Shown: positions 21,082-32,192, counted from the stretch's first letter. The stretch: 57,840 nucleotides of DNA from Gammaproteobacteria bacterium (GCA_026994225.1 JALWRI010000085.1:1-57840), one strand, 5' to 3'. Numbers and translations are program-made. Notes: generated by a model not told the origin, from the letters alone.

Positions 21082-22389
21082 ATGGGGATGCAAAAAAGTA
21101 TTGCTATTATTAGTATATTGTGGCTATGGACAAGCTGTGTAATGGCGGTGGAAGTAAATAATATCCGTATGTGGGCAGCACCGGATAATACCCGTTTGGT
21201 GTTTGATTTAACAGCAAAAATTCATCATACAGTATTTATTTTAGAAAATCCTGATCGGGTGGTTGTTAATTTAGAAAATGTACATTTTAATCCAATACTA
21301 TTAAAGCATTTAAGGTATAAAAAAACGGTACTAAAAAATATTCGTTATGGAAAAGATAATCAGCATACCCGTTTGGTATTGGATTTAAATCAAACGGTAC
21401 GTCCTAAAAGTTTTTTATTATTACCAAATAAATCGCATATTTATTACCGCTTAGTCATTGATTTATACAAACAGGGGGGAAAAAAAGTTATTCGTAAAAC
21501 GTATACGGATGCTAAACAATATCGTAGTAAAGATATTATTGTAGCGATTGATGCGGGGCATGGTGGTGAAGATCCTGGAGCAATAGGAAAGGGAAAAATA
21601 AAAGAAAAAAATGTGGTATTAAAAATTGCTAAATTAGTGGCCAAACGGATTAATAGTGAAAAAGGGATGCAAGCAATATTAATTCGTAAGGGAGATTATT
21701 ATATTCGTTTGCGTGATAGAAATGCTTTAGCCAGAAAGTATAATGCTGATATTTTTGTTTCCATTCATGCAGATGCTTTTCGTGATTGGCGTGCCAGAGG
21801 ATCATCTGTATTTATTCTTTCTCGTAAGGGGGCAAGTAGTGAAACTGCCCGCTGGTTAGCACAAAAAGAAAATAATTCAGATATGGCAGGGGGGTTTAAT
21901 TTAGATGATAAAAGTGATTTTTTACGGGAAACTTTATTAGATTTATCTATGACAGCGAGTATTAAGACCAGTAATGATGTAGCAAGTAGAGTATTAAATG
22001 GATTGAAAAAAATTGGCAAGGTACATAAAAATCATGTAGAAAGAGCGGGTTTTGTGGTACTTAAATCACCAGATATACCGGCTTTGTTAGTTGAGACAGG
22101 ATTTATTTCTAACCCCTCTGAAGCACGTAAACTCAACACCTCGTACTATCAAAATAAGTTAGCCTATGCTATTTTTAAAGGTATTAAGGAATATTTTCGT
22201 AAATACCCCCCACTAGGAACGTATTTTGCACAACTACGCCATCAACAACATATTGTCGTTTCTGGTGATACCTTGTTGAAAATAGCAAGAAAATATCAGG
22301 TGTCATTAACAGCGTTACGTAAAGCAAATAATATTAAAGGAGATATGTTACGGGTGGGTAAAGTGTTACATATTCCCGTTGCCAGATAA
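21082..22389 (+). CDS. amiC: N-acetylmuramoyl-L-alanine amidase with AMIN and LysM domains
   Basis: This periplasmic amidase cleaves septal peptidoglycan during daughter-cell separation. A signal peptide (MQKSIAIISILWLWTSCVMA) is followed by an AMIN domain (~residues 25-135), a zinc amidase_3 domain (~150-370; VAIDAGHGGEDPGAIG, VSIHADAF, LLVETGFISNPSEARKL with the catalytic Glu) and one C-terminal LysM repeat (VVSGDTLLKIARKYQVSLTA). Starts at ATG 21082 or ATG 21088 are both possible; a TTG lies at 21076. The domain layout is that of AmiB/AmiC; the exact paralogue name is uncertain, and the LysM domain is more AmiB-like. Confidence 0.92.
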   Translation: MGMQKSIAIISILWLWTSCVMAVEVNNIRMWAAPDNTRLVFDLTAKIHHTVFILENPDRVVVNLENVHFNPILLKHLRYKKTVLKNIRYGKDNQHTRLVLDLNQTVRPKSFLLLPNKSHIYYRLVIDLYKQGGKKVIRKTYTDAKQYRSKDIIVAIDAGHGGEDPGAIGKGKIKEKNVVLKIAKLVAKRINSEKGMQAILIRKGDYYIRLRDRNALARKYNADIFVSIHADAFRDWRARGSSVFILSRKGASSETARWLAQKENNSDMAGGFNLDDKSDFLRETLLDLSMTASIKTSNDVASRVLNGLKKIGKVHKNHVERAGFVVLKSPDIPALLVETGFISNPSEARKLNTSYYQNKLAYAIFKGIKEYFRKYPPLGTYFAQLRHQQHIVVSGDTLLKIARKYQVSLTALRKANNIKGDMLRVGKVLHIPVAR

Positions 22390-22399
22390 TCGTATTCAG

Positions 22400-24163
22400 A
22401 TGACTATCACCTCTCATATACAATTATTACCCCCTCATCTTTATAATCAAATTGCAGCAGGGGAAGTAATAGAAAGACCTGCCGCAGTCGTAAAAGAATT
22501 ATTGGAAAATAGTATTGATGCTGGTGCAACAGCGATTGATATTTATATTGAAAAAGGTGGAATGCAAACGATTAAGGTAATAGATAATGGTGATGGGATA
22601 GTAAAAGAAGAATTACCGTTAGCTATAACTACCCATGCTACGAGTAAAATTACCTCAACAGATGATTTGTCTTGTATTAAAAGTTTAGGTTTTCGGGGCG
22701 AGGCCTTAGCAAGTATGGCATCAATATCCCGTTTTACCTTATCAAGTCGTACACCACAGGTGGAACAAGGATGGTGTATAGAAGCAAGCAATACCGATGA
22801 ATTATTATTGCAACCTGTAGCGCAGGCAGTAGGAACAACCGTAATAGTGCGAGACTTATTTTTTAATATTCCTGCTCGGCGTAAATTTTTACGTACAGAA
22901 AAAACGGAATATTTACATATCGAAACCGTATTCAAACGTTTAGCACTCTATTATCAACATATCGCTTTACGTTTATATCATAATACTAAATTAGTATGGC
23001 AACTTCCGGCTATAAAAACAGATGCCATTGCACAACAACGAATAGCACGGATATTAGGTAAACGTTTTGTAGAAAAGATGCAAGCGATTACATTACAACA
23101 TGATAATTTGTCTATCACGGGATGGTATGCAATGGACTATACGAAAGTGGCAAAGGAAGGACAATATTTTTATGTCAATGGGCGTTATGTTAAGGATAAA
23201 TTAGTCAATCATGCTATTCGGCAATTTTTTGAGCAACACACTGTAGCGGCTACAGACAAGTATGCAGGGTATGTATTATTTTTACAGCTTCCTGCCAGGA
23301 ATGTGGATGTAAATGTGCATCCTACAAAATATGAAGTACGTTTTCAAGATGGGCGTAGAATTCATGATTTTATTTATAGTGCCTTAAAAAAAACGCTACT
23401 AACCAGTTCTCCGCAAGCAGGTTCTTCAACATTCACCAATTATCAGGATAGATCGCTATTTGAAATACCTACACACTCAGCATATCAGATACTAACACAG
23501 GCTGATCCGCTGTTATCTGTTCAGGAAGAAAAAGTAGCTTATTCTGCCCAAGCTGTTGTATTAGAAAAAGAGAAAGCAGTAAAAAATAAGGATAATCATC
23601 AGCATTTAGCTATTTTAGGACAGTATATCAGCTTGTTATATCAAGATTATTTACTTTTTGAAAATAATACAGAATTAACTATCGTATCAAGCATAGTGTG
23701 TCAGCAATTATTATGTCAGTATCAATGGCAAGCACTTCTGGTACAAAAAAAAATACGCCGTAGACCCTTATTATTACCAGAAAAAGTGACTTTTTTAGCA
23801 CAAGAATATGATCATATTTTACAAAAGCAAACATGGATAGAAACATTAGGGATAGTATTTAGTTTTTTAGGTAAAGAACAGTTGCTCATTAGAGAAGTCC
23901 CCGCTATCTTTCCCAGTATGGATTTTTCACTATTAATAGATAAAATTATTAATACTGACAATACAAATATAGAGGAAAGAACAGCGCAGGATTTAGAACA
24001 TTATTTAGGGGAGTTAGTAGGTAGTATTAAAGAAGCGGTTACAGAAGAACAAATACCACACTTATTACAACAATTAGCCACTATACCCGAAACCCTTTTG
24101 CAGAGAATAAAAAAACAAGGATACCAAGTATCAAAGCAGGATTTATGCAGAAAAAAACAGTGA
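22400..24163 (+). CDS. mutL: DNA mismatch repair protein MutL
   Basis: MutL is the GHKL ATPase that links MutS mismatch recognition to downstream repair. The N-terminal ATPase motifs are intact: NQIAAGEVIERPAAVVKELL, ENSIDAGA, DNGDGI, GFRGEALASMASIS, then the second-half motif NVHPTKYEVRF. The C-terminal dimerisation region is divergent and lacks the DQHAxxER-type endonuclease motif, as expected for organisms that use MutH. ATG 22400 was chosen (587 aa), because a TTG at 22379 would overlap amiC and add residues absent from the family. No good ribosome binding site is visible, so coupling to amiC is likely. The 3' end overlaps miaA by 19 bases. Confidence 0.95.
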   Translation: MTITSHIQLLPPHLYNQIAAGEVIERPAAVVKELLENSIDAGATAIDIYIEKGGMQTIKVIDNGDGIVKEELPLAITTHATSKITSTDDLSCIKSLGFRGEALASMASISRFTLSSRTPQVEQGWCIEASNTDELLLQPVAQAVGTTVIVRDLFFNIPARRKFLRTEKTEYLHIETVFKRLALYYQHIALRLYHNTKLVWQLPAIKTDAIAQQRIARILGKRFVEKMQAITLQHDNLSITGWYAMDYTKVAKEGQYFYVNGRYVKDKLVNHAIRQFFEQHTVAATDKYAGYVLFLQLPARNVDVNVHPTKYEVRFQDGRRIHDFIYSALKKTLLTSSPQAGSSTFTNYQDRSLFEIPTHSAYQILTQADPLLSVQEEKVAYSAQAVVLEKEKAVKNKDNHQHLAILGQYISLLYQDYLLFENNTELTIVSSIVCQQLLCQYQWQALLVQKKIRRRPLLLPEKVTFLAQEYDHILQKQTWIETLGIVFSFLGKEQLLIREVPAIFPSMDFSLLIDKIINTDNTNIEERTAQDLEHYLGELVGSIKEAVTEEQIPHLLQQLATIPETLLQRIKKQGYQVSKQDLCRKKQ

Positions 24164-25077
24164 TTACCTTAATGGGGCCTACTGCTTCAGGAAAAACAGA
24201 ATTAGCAGTGTGTTTAGTACAACAGTTTCCCCTGGATATTATTAGTGTAGATTCTGCTATGGTGTATCAAGGGATGAATATCGGGACGGCAAAGCCGGAA
24301 CAATCCATTTTAGATATTGCTCCGCATCGTTTAATTGATATTCTTGATCCAGTTGATAGTTATTCGGTTGCCCAATTTCGTGATGATGCCTTACGAGCAA
24401 TAGAAGATATTCATAGTAAAGGACGTATTCCCTTATTAGTGGGGGGAACGATGTTATATCATAAAGCCCTGTTGCAAGGCTTATCTGTATTGCCTAAAGC
24501 CGATCCCGTTATCCGAGAGGCATTACAGCAACGCTGGCAGGCACAGGGTAAAGAGGATATGTATCATTATTTAGAAACTATTGATGCAAGTACAGCAAAA
24601 CGTTTACATCCTAATGATACTCAACGAGTACAACGTGCTATAGAAGTTTACGAGATTATGGGAAAACCGTTATCTGTTTTAATTGAAGAACAACAGCAGG
24701 CATATTATTTTCCTTATCACACTATTAAGTTAGTACTTGCGCCTGATTCCAGAGCTGTCTTACGGGAGCGTATTGCGCAACGATTTAAATTAATGTTAAA
24801 AATGGGGTTTATAGATGAAGTACAAAAACTATATCAACGTGAAGATTTAAACTTGCAAAAAGCATCAATGAAAGCTGTAGGTTATAGGCAAGTATGGGAA
24901 TATTTAGCAGGGAAAAATGATTATAATACGATGTTAGAACAGGGCATTAATGTCACCCGACAATTTGCTAAAAGACAGTTTACATGGTTACGAAAAGAAA
25001 CACAGGCAAGTTGGTTTGATAGTGAAAAAAGCGATACGATAGATACAGTTGTTACTCATTTGAAGTATTTACTTTAA
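24145..25077 (+). CDS. miaA: tRNA dimethylallyltransferase
   Basis: MiaA adds the isopentenyl group to A37 of tRNAs that read UNN codons. The 310-residue product has Walker A GPTASGKTEL, DSAMVYQGMNIGTAKP, LVGGTMLYHKALLQGL and the tRNA-binding SMKAVGYRQVWEYL and RQFAKRQFTWLRK. The ATG at 24145 lies within the last codons of mutL. It is followed by a 232-base gap with the probable hfq promoter. Confidence 0.96.
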   Translation: MQKKTVITLMGPTASGKTELAVCLVQQFPLDIISVDSAMVYQGMNIGTAKPEQSILDIAPHRLIDILDPVDSYSVAQFRDDALRAIEDIHSKGRIPLLVGGTMLYHKALLQGLSVLPKADPVIREALQQRWQAQGKEDMYHYLETIDASTAKRLHPNDTQRVQRAIEVYEIMGKPLSVLIEEQQQAYYFPYHTIKLVLAPDSRAVLRERIAQRFKLMLKMGFIDEVQKLYQREDLNLQKASMKAVGYRQVWEYLAGKNDYNTMLEQGINVTRQFAKRQFTWLRKETQASWFDSEKSDTIDTVVTHLKYLL

Positions 25078-25137
25078 TATCTGGCGGGGTAAATTTGTAG
25101 GGATTTTAGTCGATTTAGGAAAAATACAGAAATCTTG

Positions 25138-25146
25138 TGCTACAAT
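25138..25146 (+). promoter_or_regulatory. Candidate extended -10 promoter of hfq
   Basis: The 232-base miaA-hfq gap contains TGCTACAAT (25138-25146), matching an extended -10 element (TGn followed by a TATAAT-like hexamer). No convincing -35 is seen. The transcript would have a leader of about 155 bases, in which the rest of the gap shows nothing but AT-rich sequence and a good ribosome binding site (AAGGAG) before hfq. Confidence 0.35.
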
Positions 25147-25309
25147 AATTAGGATTACATAATATATTACTTTACACTATTATCGGAATCGTACTAACTT
25201 ATTATGTATGTATGTATTAAATATTTTTTAATAGATGGAAATTTTTAGTCAACAATTACTTATAAATCAAGATAATTCTTGATGATAATAATAACAAGGA
25301 GATATTCCT

Positions 25310-25570
25310 ATGAGTAAAGGGCAAGCATTACAAGACCCTTTTTTAAATGTTCTGCGTAAAGAACGAATACCAGTATCTATTTACCTGGTTAATGGTATCA
25401 AGTTACAAGGACAAATTGAGTCGTTTGATCAATTTGTGATTTTACTGAAGAACGTAGTGAGTCAGATGGTCTATAAACATGCTATATCAACAGTTGTACC
25501 AGCTCGTAATGTACGGGTAACTTTAGCAGATGATGGCAGTCATCAGGCAGAAGTACAAGGTAACAAGTAA
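25310..25570 (+). CDS. hfq: RNA-binding protein Hfq
   Basis: Hfq is a hexameric Sm-like RNA chaperone that pairs small RNAs with mRNAs. The 86-residue product begins with [20 protein letters not shown]. Sm1 ([20 protein letters not shown]) and Sm2 ([13 protein letters not shown]) are conserved, including the Sm2 YKHAIST motif. A short, partly acidic C-terminal tail follows. AAGGAG is placed well before the ATG. A strong terminator lies about 50 bases downstream. Confidence 0.98.
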   Translation: MSKGQALQDPFLNVLRKERIPVSIYLVNGIKLQGQIESFDQFVILLKNVVSQMVYKHAISTVVPARNVRVTLADDGSHQAEVQGNK

Positions 25571-25620
25571 CAATATAGTATTATTGCCTCCATGAATAAT
25601 AATTTGTTCATACCCAGTAA

Positions 25621-25656
25621 AGTTAGAGGTGTTTAATTAACCTCTAGCTTTTTTTT
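25621..25656 (+). terminator. Intrinsic terminator after hfq
   Basis: AGTTAGAGGT (25621-25630) and ACCTCTAGCT (25640-25649) form a 10-bp stem with one G-U pair and a 9-base loop, followed by eight T residues (25649-25656). It lies between hfq and hflX, so hflX expression may depend on partial read-through or on its own promoter. Confidence 0.85.
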
Positions 25657-25682
25657 GGTCAAAGGAAAGGTTCTATTTATAC

Positions 25683-26987
25683 GTGGTTGATACATTATTT
25701 GATCGCCCTAAAAGGGGTGAACGTGCTTTATTAGTACATATTAATTTTAATCAAGAAAATTATGCAGCAGATACCAGTGAATTTTATGATCTAGCACAGG
25801 CAGCGGGTGCAGAGATATTATCTGTGATAACAGGATCTCGCTATAGAGCTGATCCCCACTGCTTTATTGGACAAGGAAAAGTAGAGGAAATTCAACAGGA
25901 AATAGCTACACAACAGATTGAATTAATACTCTTTAACCATACTCTAAGCCCATCCCAAGAACGTAATCTGGAAAAAATGTTGCAATGTCGGGTATTGGAT
26001 CGGAGTGGTTTGATTTTAGATATTTTTGCTCAAAGAGCGCATTCTTATGAAGGAAAGTTACAAGTTGAATTGGCACAATTACAGCATTTATCAACACGTT
26101 TAGTACGAGGATGGACACATTTAGAACGTCAAAAGGGGGGGATTGGTCTACGTGGACCTGGAGAAACGCAATTAGAAACAGACAGGCGGTTATTGGCAGA
26201 TCGTATTAAACAATTACATAAACGCTTACAAAAAGTACGACAACAACGTATACAAAGTCGGCGAGGGCGGAAAAAAGCGGCTTTACCTACCGTCTCCTTA
26301 GTAGGATATACCAATGCAGGAAAATCGACGTTATTTAATCACCTGACCAATGCAAAAACGTATGCGGCAGATCAGTTATTTGCTACCTTAGACCCGACAT
26401 TACGGGCATTACAATTAGATGCTGATCTGAAAATTATTTTAGCCGATACGGTAGGCTTTATTCGCCATTTACCTCATGAATTAGTTGCTGCGTTTCACGC
26501 AACGTTGCAAGAAACGGCTGAAGCAGATTTATTATTACATGTTATCGATGGGCACAGTGAAGAAAAGTATGCACAGATTGAAGAAGTACAGGCAGTTTTA
26601 GCACAAATCGGTGCAGATGAAATCACTATCATTGAAGTGATAAATAAAGTGGATTTATCTCAGAAAATGCCATCAGTAGAATATTTTGATAATAGGCAAA
26701 ATATCGTAGCAAGAGTAGCGTTGTCGGCACAAACAGGAGATGGATTAACATTATTAAAAGTGGCAATACAAAAAATGCTATCACAAAACAGTATTAAGCG
26801 TTGGGTTTTTATCCCTGTTAATCAAGCACAATGGCGTGCAAAATGTTATGCTAAAGCAAAAGTTTTAAATGAAGTAATTGATGAACAAGGAAATTATCAG
26901 TTATATGTAGAGTTTCAAACTATACTCTATGAAAAATGGATACAACAAGATATATTTTTAAATTTTGTGCAAGAGCAATATCTGTAA
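25683..26987 (+). CDS. hflX: Ribosome-associated GTPase HflX
   Basis: HflX is a GTPase that splits stalled 70S ribosomes. The 434-residue product has an N-terminal HflX domain (LVHINFNQENYAADTSEFYD; ITGSRYRADPHCFIGQGKVEE; ERQKGGIGLRGPGETQLETD) and a G domain with G1 GYTNAGKST, G3 DTVGFIRHLPHELV and G4 NKVD. The start is GTG at 25683; AAAGGAAAGG lies about 15 bases upstream. It follows the hfq terminator and leads into hflKC. Confidence 0.95.
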   Translation: MVDTLFDRPKRGERALLVHINFNQENYAADTSEFYDLAQAAGAEILSVITGSRYRADPHCFIGQGKVEEIQQEIATQQIELILFNHTLSPSQERNLEKMLQCRVLDRSGLILDIFAQRAHSYEGKLQVELAQLQHLSTRLVRGWTHLERQKGGIGLRGPGETQLETDRRLLADRIKQLHKRLQKVRQQRIQSRRGRKKAALPTVSLVGYTNAGKSTLFNHLTNAKTYAADQLFATLDPTLRALQLDADLKIILADTVGFIRHLPHELVAAFHATLQETAEADLLLHVIDGHSEEKYAQIEEVQAVLAQIGADEITIIEVINKVDLSQKMPSVEYFDNRQNIVARVALSAQTGDGLTLLKVAIQKMLSQNSIKRWVFIPVNQAQWRAKCYAKAKVLNEVIDEQGNYQLYVEFQTILYEKWIQQDIFLNFVQEQYL

Positions 26988-27090
26988 ATAATTTAGGCAA
27001 AAAACTTGCGATATGCTGTGCTACACCATAGAATGCACAAGCTAATATTACGTAAGTGGATTTTACATTAATCAAGAGGCAAGAAAATCA

Positions 27091-28320
27091 ATGGCATGGA
27101 ATGAACCGGGAGGCCCTAATGATAGAGATCCATGGGGAAACCGAAATAAAGATCAAGAACCCCCTGATATAGTGGAAGTAGTAAATAATTTACAAAAGAA
27201 ACTCGGTGAGGTTTTTGGAGGGAAAAACAACAAAAAGGGTAATGGAAGGAAACAAGGAGGCATTAATCCTAAAATAGGCTTGGGCATTATTGTTTTTTTC
27301 CTTTTTCTGGGTTGGGTCGGTTCAGGTTTTTATGTTGTCGATTCAGGGAAACGTAGTGTTGTACTTCTATTAGGTGCTGAATTTAGTGAAGTAGGGCCTG
27401 GTATGAATTGGTATGCACCGGTGTTGCAAAGTTATCAGATCGTGGATGTTTCAGCTATCCGTAGTCTGGATATGGGAGAAACGACGGACGAATCTTTGAT
27501 GTTGACACGAGATGAAAACATTATTGATGTAAAATTAACCGTGCAATATAGAGTAGCAAGTGCTACCGATTATTTATTTAACGTCCGAGACCCTAATTCA
27601 ACGTTAAAACATGCATCAGAAAGTGCATTGCGGGAGATTATTGGTAAAAATGATATGGATTATGTATTAACTGCCGGACGGACACAAATACGGGTAAAAA
27701 TCGAACAACTAATTCAGGAAATATTAGATCGATATAATACGGGGTTAGAAATTATCGGGGCAAATATTCAAGATGCCCAACCTCCTGAACAAGTACAAAG
27801 TGCATTTGATGATGCGGTAAAAGCTCGAGAAGATAAAGAACGTTTTATTAATGAAGCGAATGCATACCGGAATGATATTTTACCTAAAGCAGAAGGGCGG
27901 GCTGCTAGAATTGAGGAAGAAGCAAAAGCCTATAAATCGAAGGTAACGGAAGAAGCACAAGGTAATGCGGATCGTTTTGATAAAATACGGGCAGCGTATG
28001 CGATAGCACCAGAAGTAACACGTGACAGGCTGTATATTGAAGCGATGGAAGAGGTGTTAAGTAAAACGAATAAAGTGCTAATGGATAATAGCGGTGGGGA
28101 AGGAAATAATAGTTTATTGTATTTACCCTTAGATAAATTAATGCAAAAACAAAATACTAATAATTTACATGATACATCCCGTTCGTTAGATAAAATTTTA
28201 AATTCTAATGTTAGATCAAATAATGCCGAACGTAGTGATTATACTTCTAGTTCCGCCATGCCAAAAAGGAATACGCCGCAATATTATAATTTACGTTCAC
28301 GCAGTAGAGGAGCGCCATAA
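27091..28320 (+). CDS. hflK: HflK, membrane protease modulator subunit
   Basis: HflK, together with HflC, forms a SPFH-family cage around FtsH in the inner membrane. The 409-residue product begins with the family Gly/Pro-rich stretch (MAWNEPGGPNDRDPWGNRN), has one N-terminal membrane span (~residues 68-86) and a stomatin/SPFH domain (GLEIIGANIQDAQPPEQVQ; FDDAVKAREDKERFINEANA). The C-terminal tail is Asn/Ser-rich and low complexity. AAGAGGCAAG lies before the ATG. hflC starts immediately after its stop. Confidence 0.95.
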   Translation: MAWNEPGGPNDRDPWGNRNKDQEPPDIVEVVNNLQKKLGEVFGGKNNKKGNGRKQGGINPKIGLGIIVFFLFLGWVGSGFYVVDSGKRSVVLLLGAEFSEVGPGMNWYAPVLQSYQIVDVSAIRSLDMGETTDESLMLTRDENIIDVKLTVQYRVASATDYLFNVRDPNSTLKHASESALREIIGKNDMDYVLTAGRTQIRVKIEQLIQEILDRYNTGLEIIGANIQDAQPPEQVQSAFDDAVKAREDKERFINEANAYRNDILPKAEGRAARIEEEAKAYKSKVTEEAQGNADRFDKIRAAYAIAPEVTRDRLYIEAMEEVLSKTNKVLMDNSGGEGNNSLLYLPLDKLMQKQNTNNLHDTSRSLDKILNSNVRSNNAERSDYTSSSAMPKRNTPQYYNLRSRSRGAP

Positions 28321-29325
28321 ATGAAACCACTGCATATTATTCTTCTTGCTATCATAGCGATAGTGGGGAGTAATTCATTTTTTATTGTGACAGAAACAGA
28401 ATTAGCTATTTTATTTCGTTTGGGTAAAGTAGTTGAAACCGACTATAAACCAGGAATACATTTTAAACTGCCTTTTTTTAATAATGTACGAAAGTTTGAA
28501 CGCCGCATAATGACAGTAGATATTAAGCCAGAGCATTATTTAACAGAAGAAAAGAAAAATGTTGTCGTTAATTCGTTTATAAAATGGCGGATTAGTGATG
28601 TAGGAAAGTATTACCGTTCTATGCGTGGTAGTGAAACAAAAGCAATGGATAGAATTTCAAAAATTGTTAAAGATGGTTTACGGGCTGAATTTGGTAAACG
28701 AACTATTCACGAAGTGGTATCAGGACAAAAACATCTATTACGTAATGATAACCAGGCGCAATATCAATCAGATGATGATAAGGAAAAACATCAAAAGGCG
28801 CAGCAGACAGATGTTGCAGTAGCTAAAGAGATGACTACTACTGCCACAGTGGCGAAAGATGTAGCGCAGATTGATGAGCGGACACAAATTATGAACAGCA
28901 TTACCTTAAAAGCAAATAAAGAAGTTGCACTATTTGGTATTAGTATTGTAGACGTACGTATTAAACGAATTGATTTGACACCAAAGGTAAGTGAATCTGT
29001 TTATATGCGAATGGAAGCAGAACGTAAGCAAATTGCCAAGAATTTACGGGCGCAAGGTAAAAAACATGCAGAAGAAATTGAAGCAAGTGCTGAACGTGAG
29101 CGTACCGTGATTTTGGCAAAAGCATATCGTAATGCAGAAGATATTAGAGGTGAAGGTGATGCAAAATCTACAGAAATTTATGCTCAAGCGTATGGTAAAG
29201 ATAAAGAATTTTATACCTTTTATCGTAGCTTAAATGCGTATAAAAATGCCTTTACATCCGGTTCAGATATTTTAGTTCTGAAACCAGATAGTGAATTTTT
29301 TAAATACTTTAGTCAATCGAAGTAA
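28321..29325 (+). CDS. hflC: HflC, membrane protease modulator subunit
   Basis: HflC is the partner of HflK in the FtsH-regulating complex. The 334-residue product, the same length as E. coli HflC, has an N-terminal membrane anchor (HIILLAIIAIVGSNSFFIV), SPFH-domain motifs (TELAILFRLGKVVETDYKPG; VDVRIKRIDLTPKVSESVY; RMEAERKQIAKNLRAQGKK) and GEGDAKSTEIYAQAYGKD. A Gln/Lys/Asp-rich insertion lies at about residues 140-195, as in other HflC proteins. It starts directly after the hflK stop codon. Confidence 0.95.
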   Translation: MKPLHIILLAIIAIVGSNSFFIVTETELAILFRLGKVVETDYKPGIHFKLPFFNNVRKFERRIMTVDIKPEHYLTEEKKNVVVNSFIKWRISDVGKYYRSMRGSETKAMDRISKIVKDGLRAEFGKRTIHEVVSGQKHLLRNDNQAQYQSDDDKEKHQKAQQTDVAVAKEMTTTATVAKDVAQIDERTQIMNSITLKANKEVALFGISIVDVRIKRIDLTPKVSESVYMRMEAERKQIAKNLRAQGKKHAEEIEASAERERTVILAKAYRNAEDIRGEGDAKSTEIYAQAYGKDKEFYTFYRSLNAYKNAFTSGSDILVLKPDSEFFKYFSQSK

Positions 29326-29357
29326 AGATAATATAATCAATGACCCGGAAGTGCTTA

Positions 29358-29546
29358 ATGTGGGATGAATTACTTATTGCTACGGCATTAATGCTGGTAT
29401 TAGAGGGTATTTTACCTTTACTTAGTCCACAAGCACTCCGGGAACTATTATTAAATATTATTCAAATGGATAATCGTGCTATACGTTATTCAGGTTTTTT
29501 TAGTATGGTTGTTGGTGCTATTTCTATTTATTTACTGAAAAATTAA
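29358..29546 (+). CDS. DUF2065 (YjeT-like) inner-membrane protein
   Basis: A 62-residue protein of two hydrophobic helices (ELLIATALMLVLEGILPLLS and RYSGFFSMVVGAISIYLL) separated by a short segment. This matches the DUF2065/YjeT family found between hflC and hisZ or purA in proteobacteria. The ATG at 29358, with GGAAG 6 bases upstream, was preferred over an upstream ATG at 29340. hisZ begins 3 bases after its stop. Function unknown. Confidence 0.85.
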   Translation: MWDELLIATALMLVLEGILPLLSPQALRELLLNIIQMDNRAIRYSGFFSMVVGAISIYLLKN

Positions 29547-29549
29547 TTC

Positions 29550-30746
29550 ATGTCATATAAACATTGGTTATTGCCGGAAGGGGTACAAGAAGTTTTACCC
29601 CAGCAAGCACAACATATAGAAACATTGCGTCGTCAAATTTTAGATCATTATGCCAGTTGGGGATATGAACTCGTTGAGACGCCTTTAATAGATTATTTAT
29701 CTTCATTGTTAACAGGTACGGGAAGTGGAGAAGATTTAGCACTCACCACAGCAACTATTACAGATCAATTAAGTGGTCGATTATTAGGTATTCGTGCTGA
29801 TATGACACCACAGGTTGCTCGTATTGATGCGCATTATTATACAGATGATGCCCCTCGGCGATTTTGTTATATAGGACGTGTTCTACGTACTCGACTGCAT
29901 GATTTTTATGCATCCAGATCACCTTTACAAGTAGGTTTGGAACTGTATGGTGATGATAGCATTCGTAGTGACAAGGAAGTATTGAGTTTATTACTAAATT
30001 CTTTAGATATTATTGGTTTTCGAAATTTACATCTGGATTTAGGGCATGTGAGTATTTACCGCACCCTGGCAGAACACCTTGGGCTAACGGAAAAACAGGA
30101 AAATCAGTTATTTCTATTACTACAGCGTAAAGCGTTAACAGATATTAAAACGATATTACAAAGTTGGCAACTACCTAAAAGGTATCAAACATTATTTTTA
30201 GCACTGGTTAATTTGCATGGTGATAGTAGCGTATTATCTCAGGCAAAGTATATTTTTGCTAATTATGAAACGATATTGCGGGCTATTGACGATTTGGAAA
30301 TAATGAATAATTATTTACAGGAATATTATCCTGATATTGAATTGTATTATGATTTAAGCGAATTACGAGGATATCATTATCATACTGGGTTGGTTTTTTC
30401 TGCATATATTGCTGAACAAGGACAATGTATAGCACAGGGTGGACGTTATGATGATATTGGTGAGGTATTTGGGTATGCTCGTCCAGCAACAGGATTTAGT
30501 TTTGATTTAGCATTATTGACCCAATTATCAGAACAAGTAACAGAAAAAGAGCGCGTTTATGCGCCTTTAGTAAACGATCCAACATTACAACAGAGCTTAT
30601 ATCAAGCCCTGAATAATTTACGTCAACAAGGATATTGTGTCGTGCAAGCACTTACAGATAGAGATAATGCAAAAAGTTTAGGTTGTAGCAAAGTGTTACG
30701 TTATCTTGATAGACAGTGGCAAATTTGTGCTATAGAAAAAGATTAA
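29550..30746 (+). CDS. hisZ: ATP phosphoribosyltransferase regulatory subunit HisZ
   Basis: HisZ is a histidyl-tRNA-synthetase paralogue that binds and regulates the short form of HisG in histidine synthesis. The 398-residue product shows HisRS-like class II features (WLLPEGVQEVLP; IRADMTPQVARIDAHYY; RFCYIGRVLRTR) but lacks the C-terminal anticodon-binding domain. GQCIAQGGRYDDIGEVFG and RPATGFSFDLALL are typical of HisZ. Its presence predicts a short HisG elsewhere in the genome. The position between DUF2065 and purA is conserved. Confidence 0.93.
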   Translation: MSYKHWLLPEGVQEVLPQQAQHIETLRRQILDHYASWGYELVETPLIDYLSSLLTGTGSGEDLALTTATITDQLSGRLLGIRADMTPQVARIDAHYYTDDAPRRFCYIGRVLRTRLHDFYASRSPLQVGLELYGDDSIRSDKEVLSLLLNSLDIIGFRNLHLDLGHVSIYRTLAEHLGLTEKQENQLFLLLQRKALTDIKTILQSWQLPKRYQTLFLALVNLHGDSSVLSQAKYIFANYETILRAIDDLEIMNNYLQEYYPDIELYYDLSELRGYHYHTGLVFSAYIAEQGQCIAQGGRYDDIGEVFGYARPATGFSFDLALLTQLSEQVTEKERVYAPLVNDPTLQQSLYQALNNLRQQGYCVVQALTDRDNAKSLGCSKVLRYLDRQWQICAIEKD

Positions 30747-30757
30747 ATTGATTATAA

Positions 30758-32065
<1,308 letters not shown>

Positions 32066-32118
32066 TAGCACCTTATCGTTTTATACCTGGCTTCTTCTTT
32101 TAATTAAGCGAGTAGCAC

Positions 32119-32160
32119 AAAATCCCCCCGTCTTTTAGATCGGGGAGAATGTTAATTTGG
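32119..32160. repeat. Solitary hairpin resembling the right end of the IS200/IS605-type element at 43.7 kb
   Basis: The sequence AATCCCCCCGTC-TTTTA-GATCGGGGAGAATGTTAA forms a hairpin from CCCCG and CGGGG arms. It aligns with the right-end hairpin at 43731-43763 (AATCCCC...GGGGAG-ATGT-AA shared). It is probably a decayed IS end. On the minus strand it is followed by GATTTT and could also serve as a weak terminator for tRNA-Leu. The rest of the 380-base purA-rnr gap holds tRNA-Leu and a short AT-rich upstream region. Confidence 0.45.
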
Positions 32161-32192
32161 ATAAATAAGCACTTTCCTTGCTGTGGCTTATA

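Noticed and set aside
22400-24163. MutL lacking the endonuclease motif as a defect
   Set aside because: This is normal for the MutL of bacteria with MutH-type repair.
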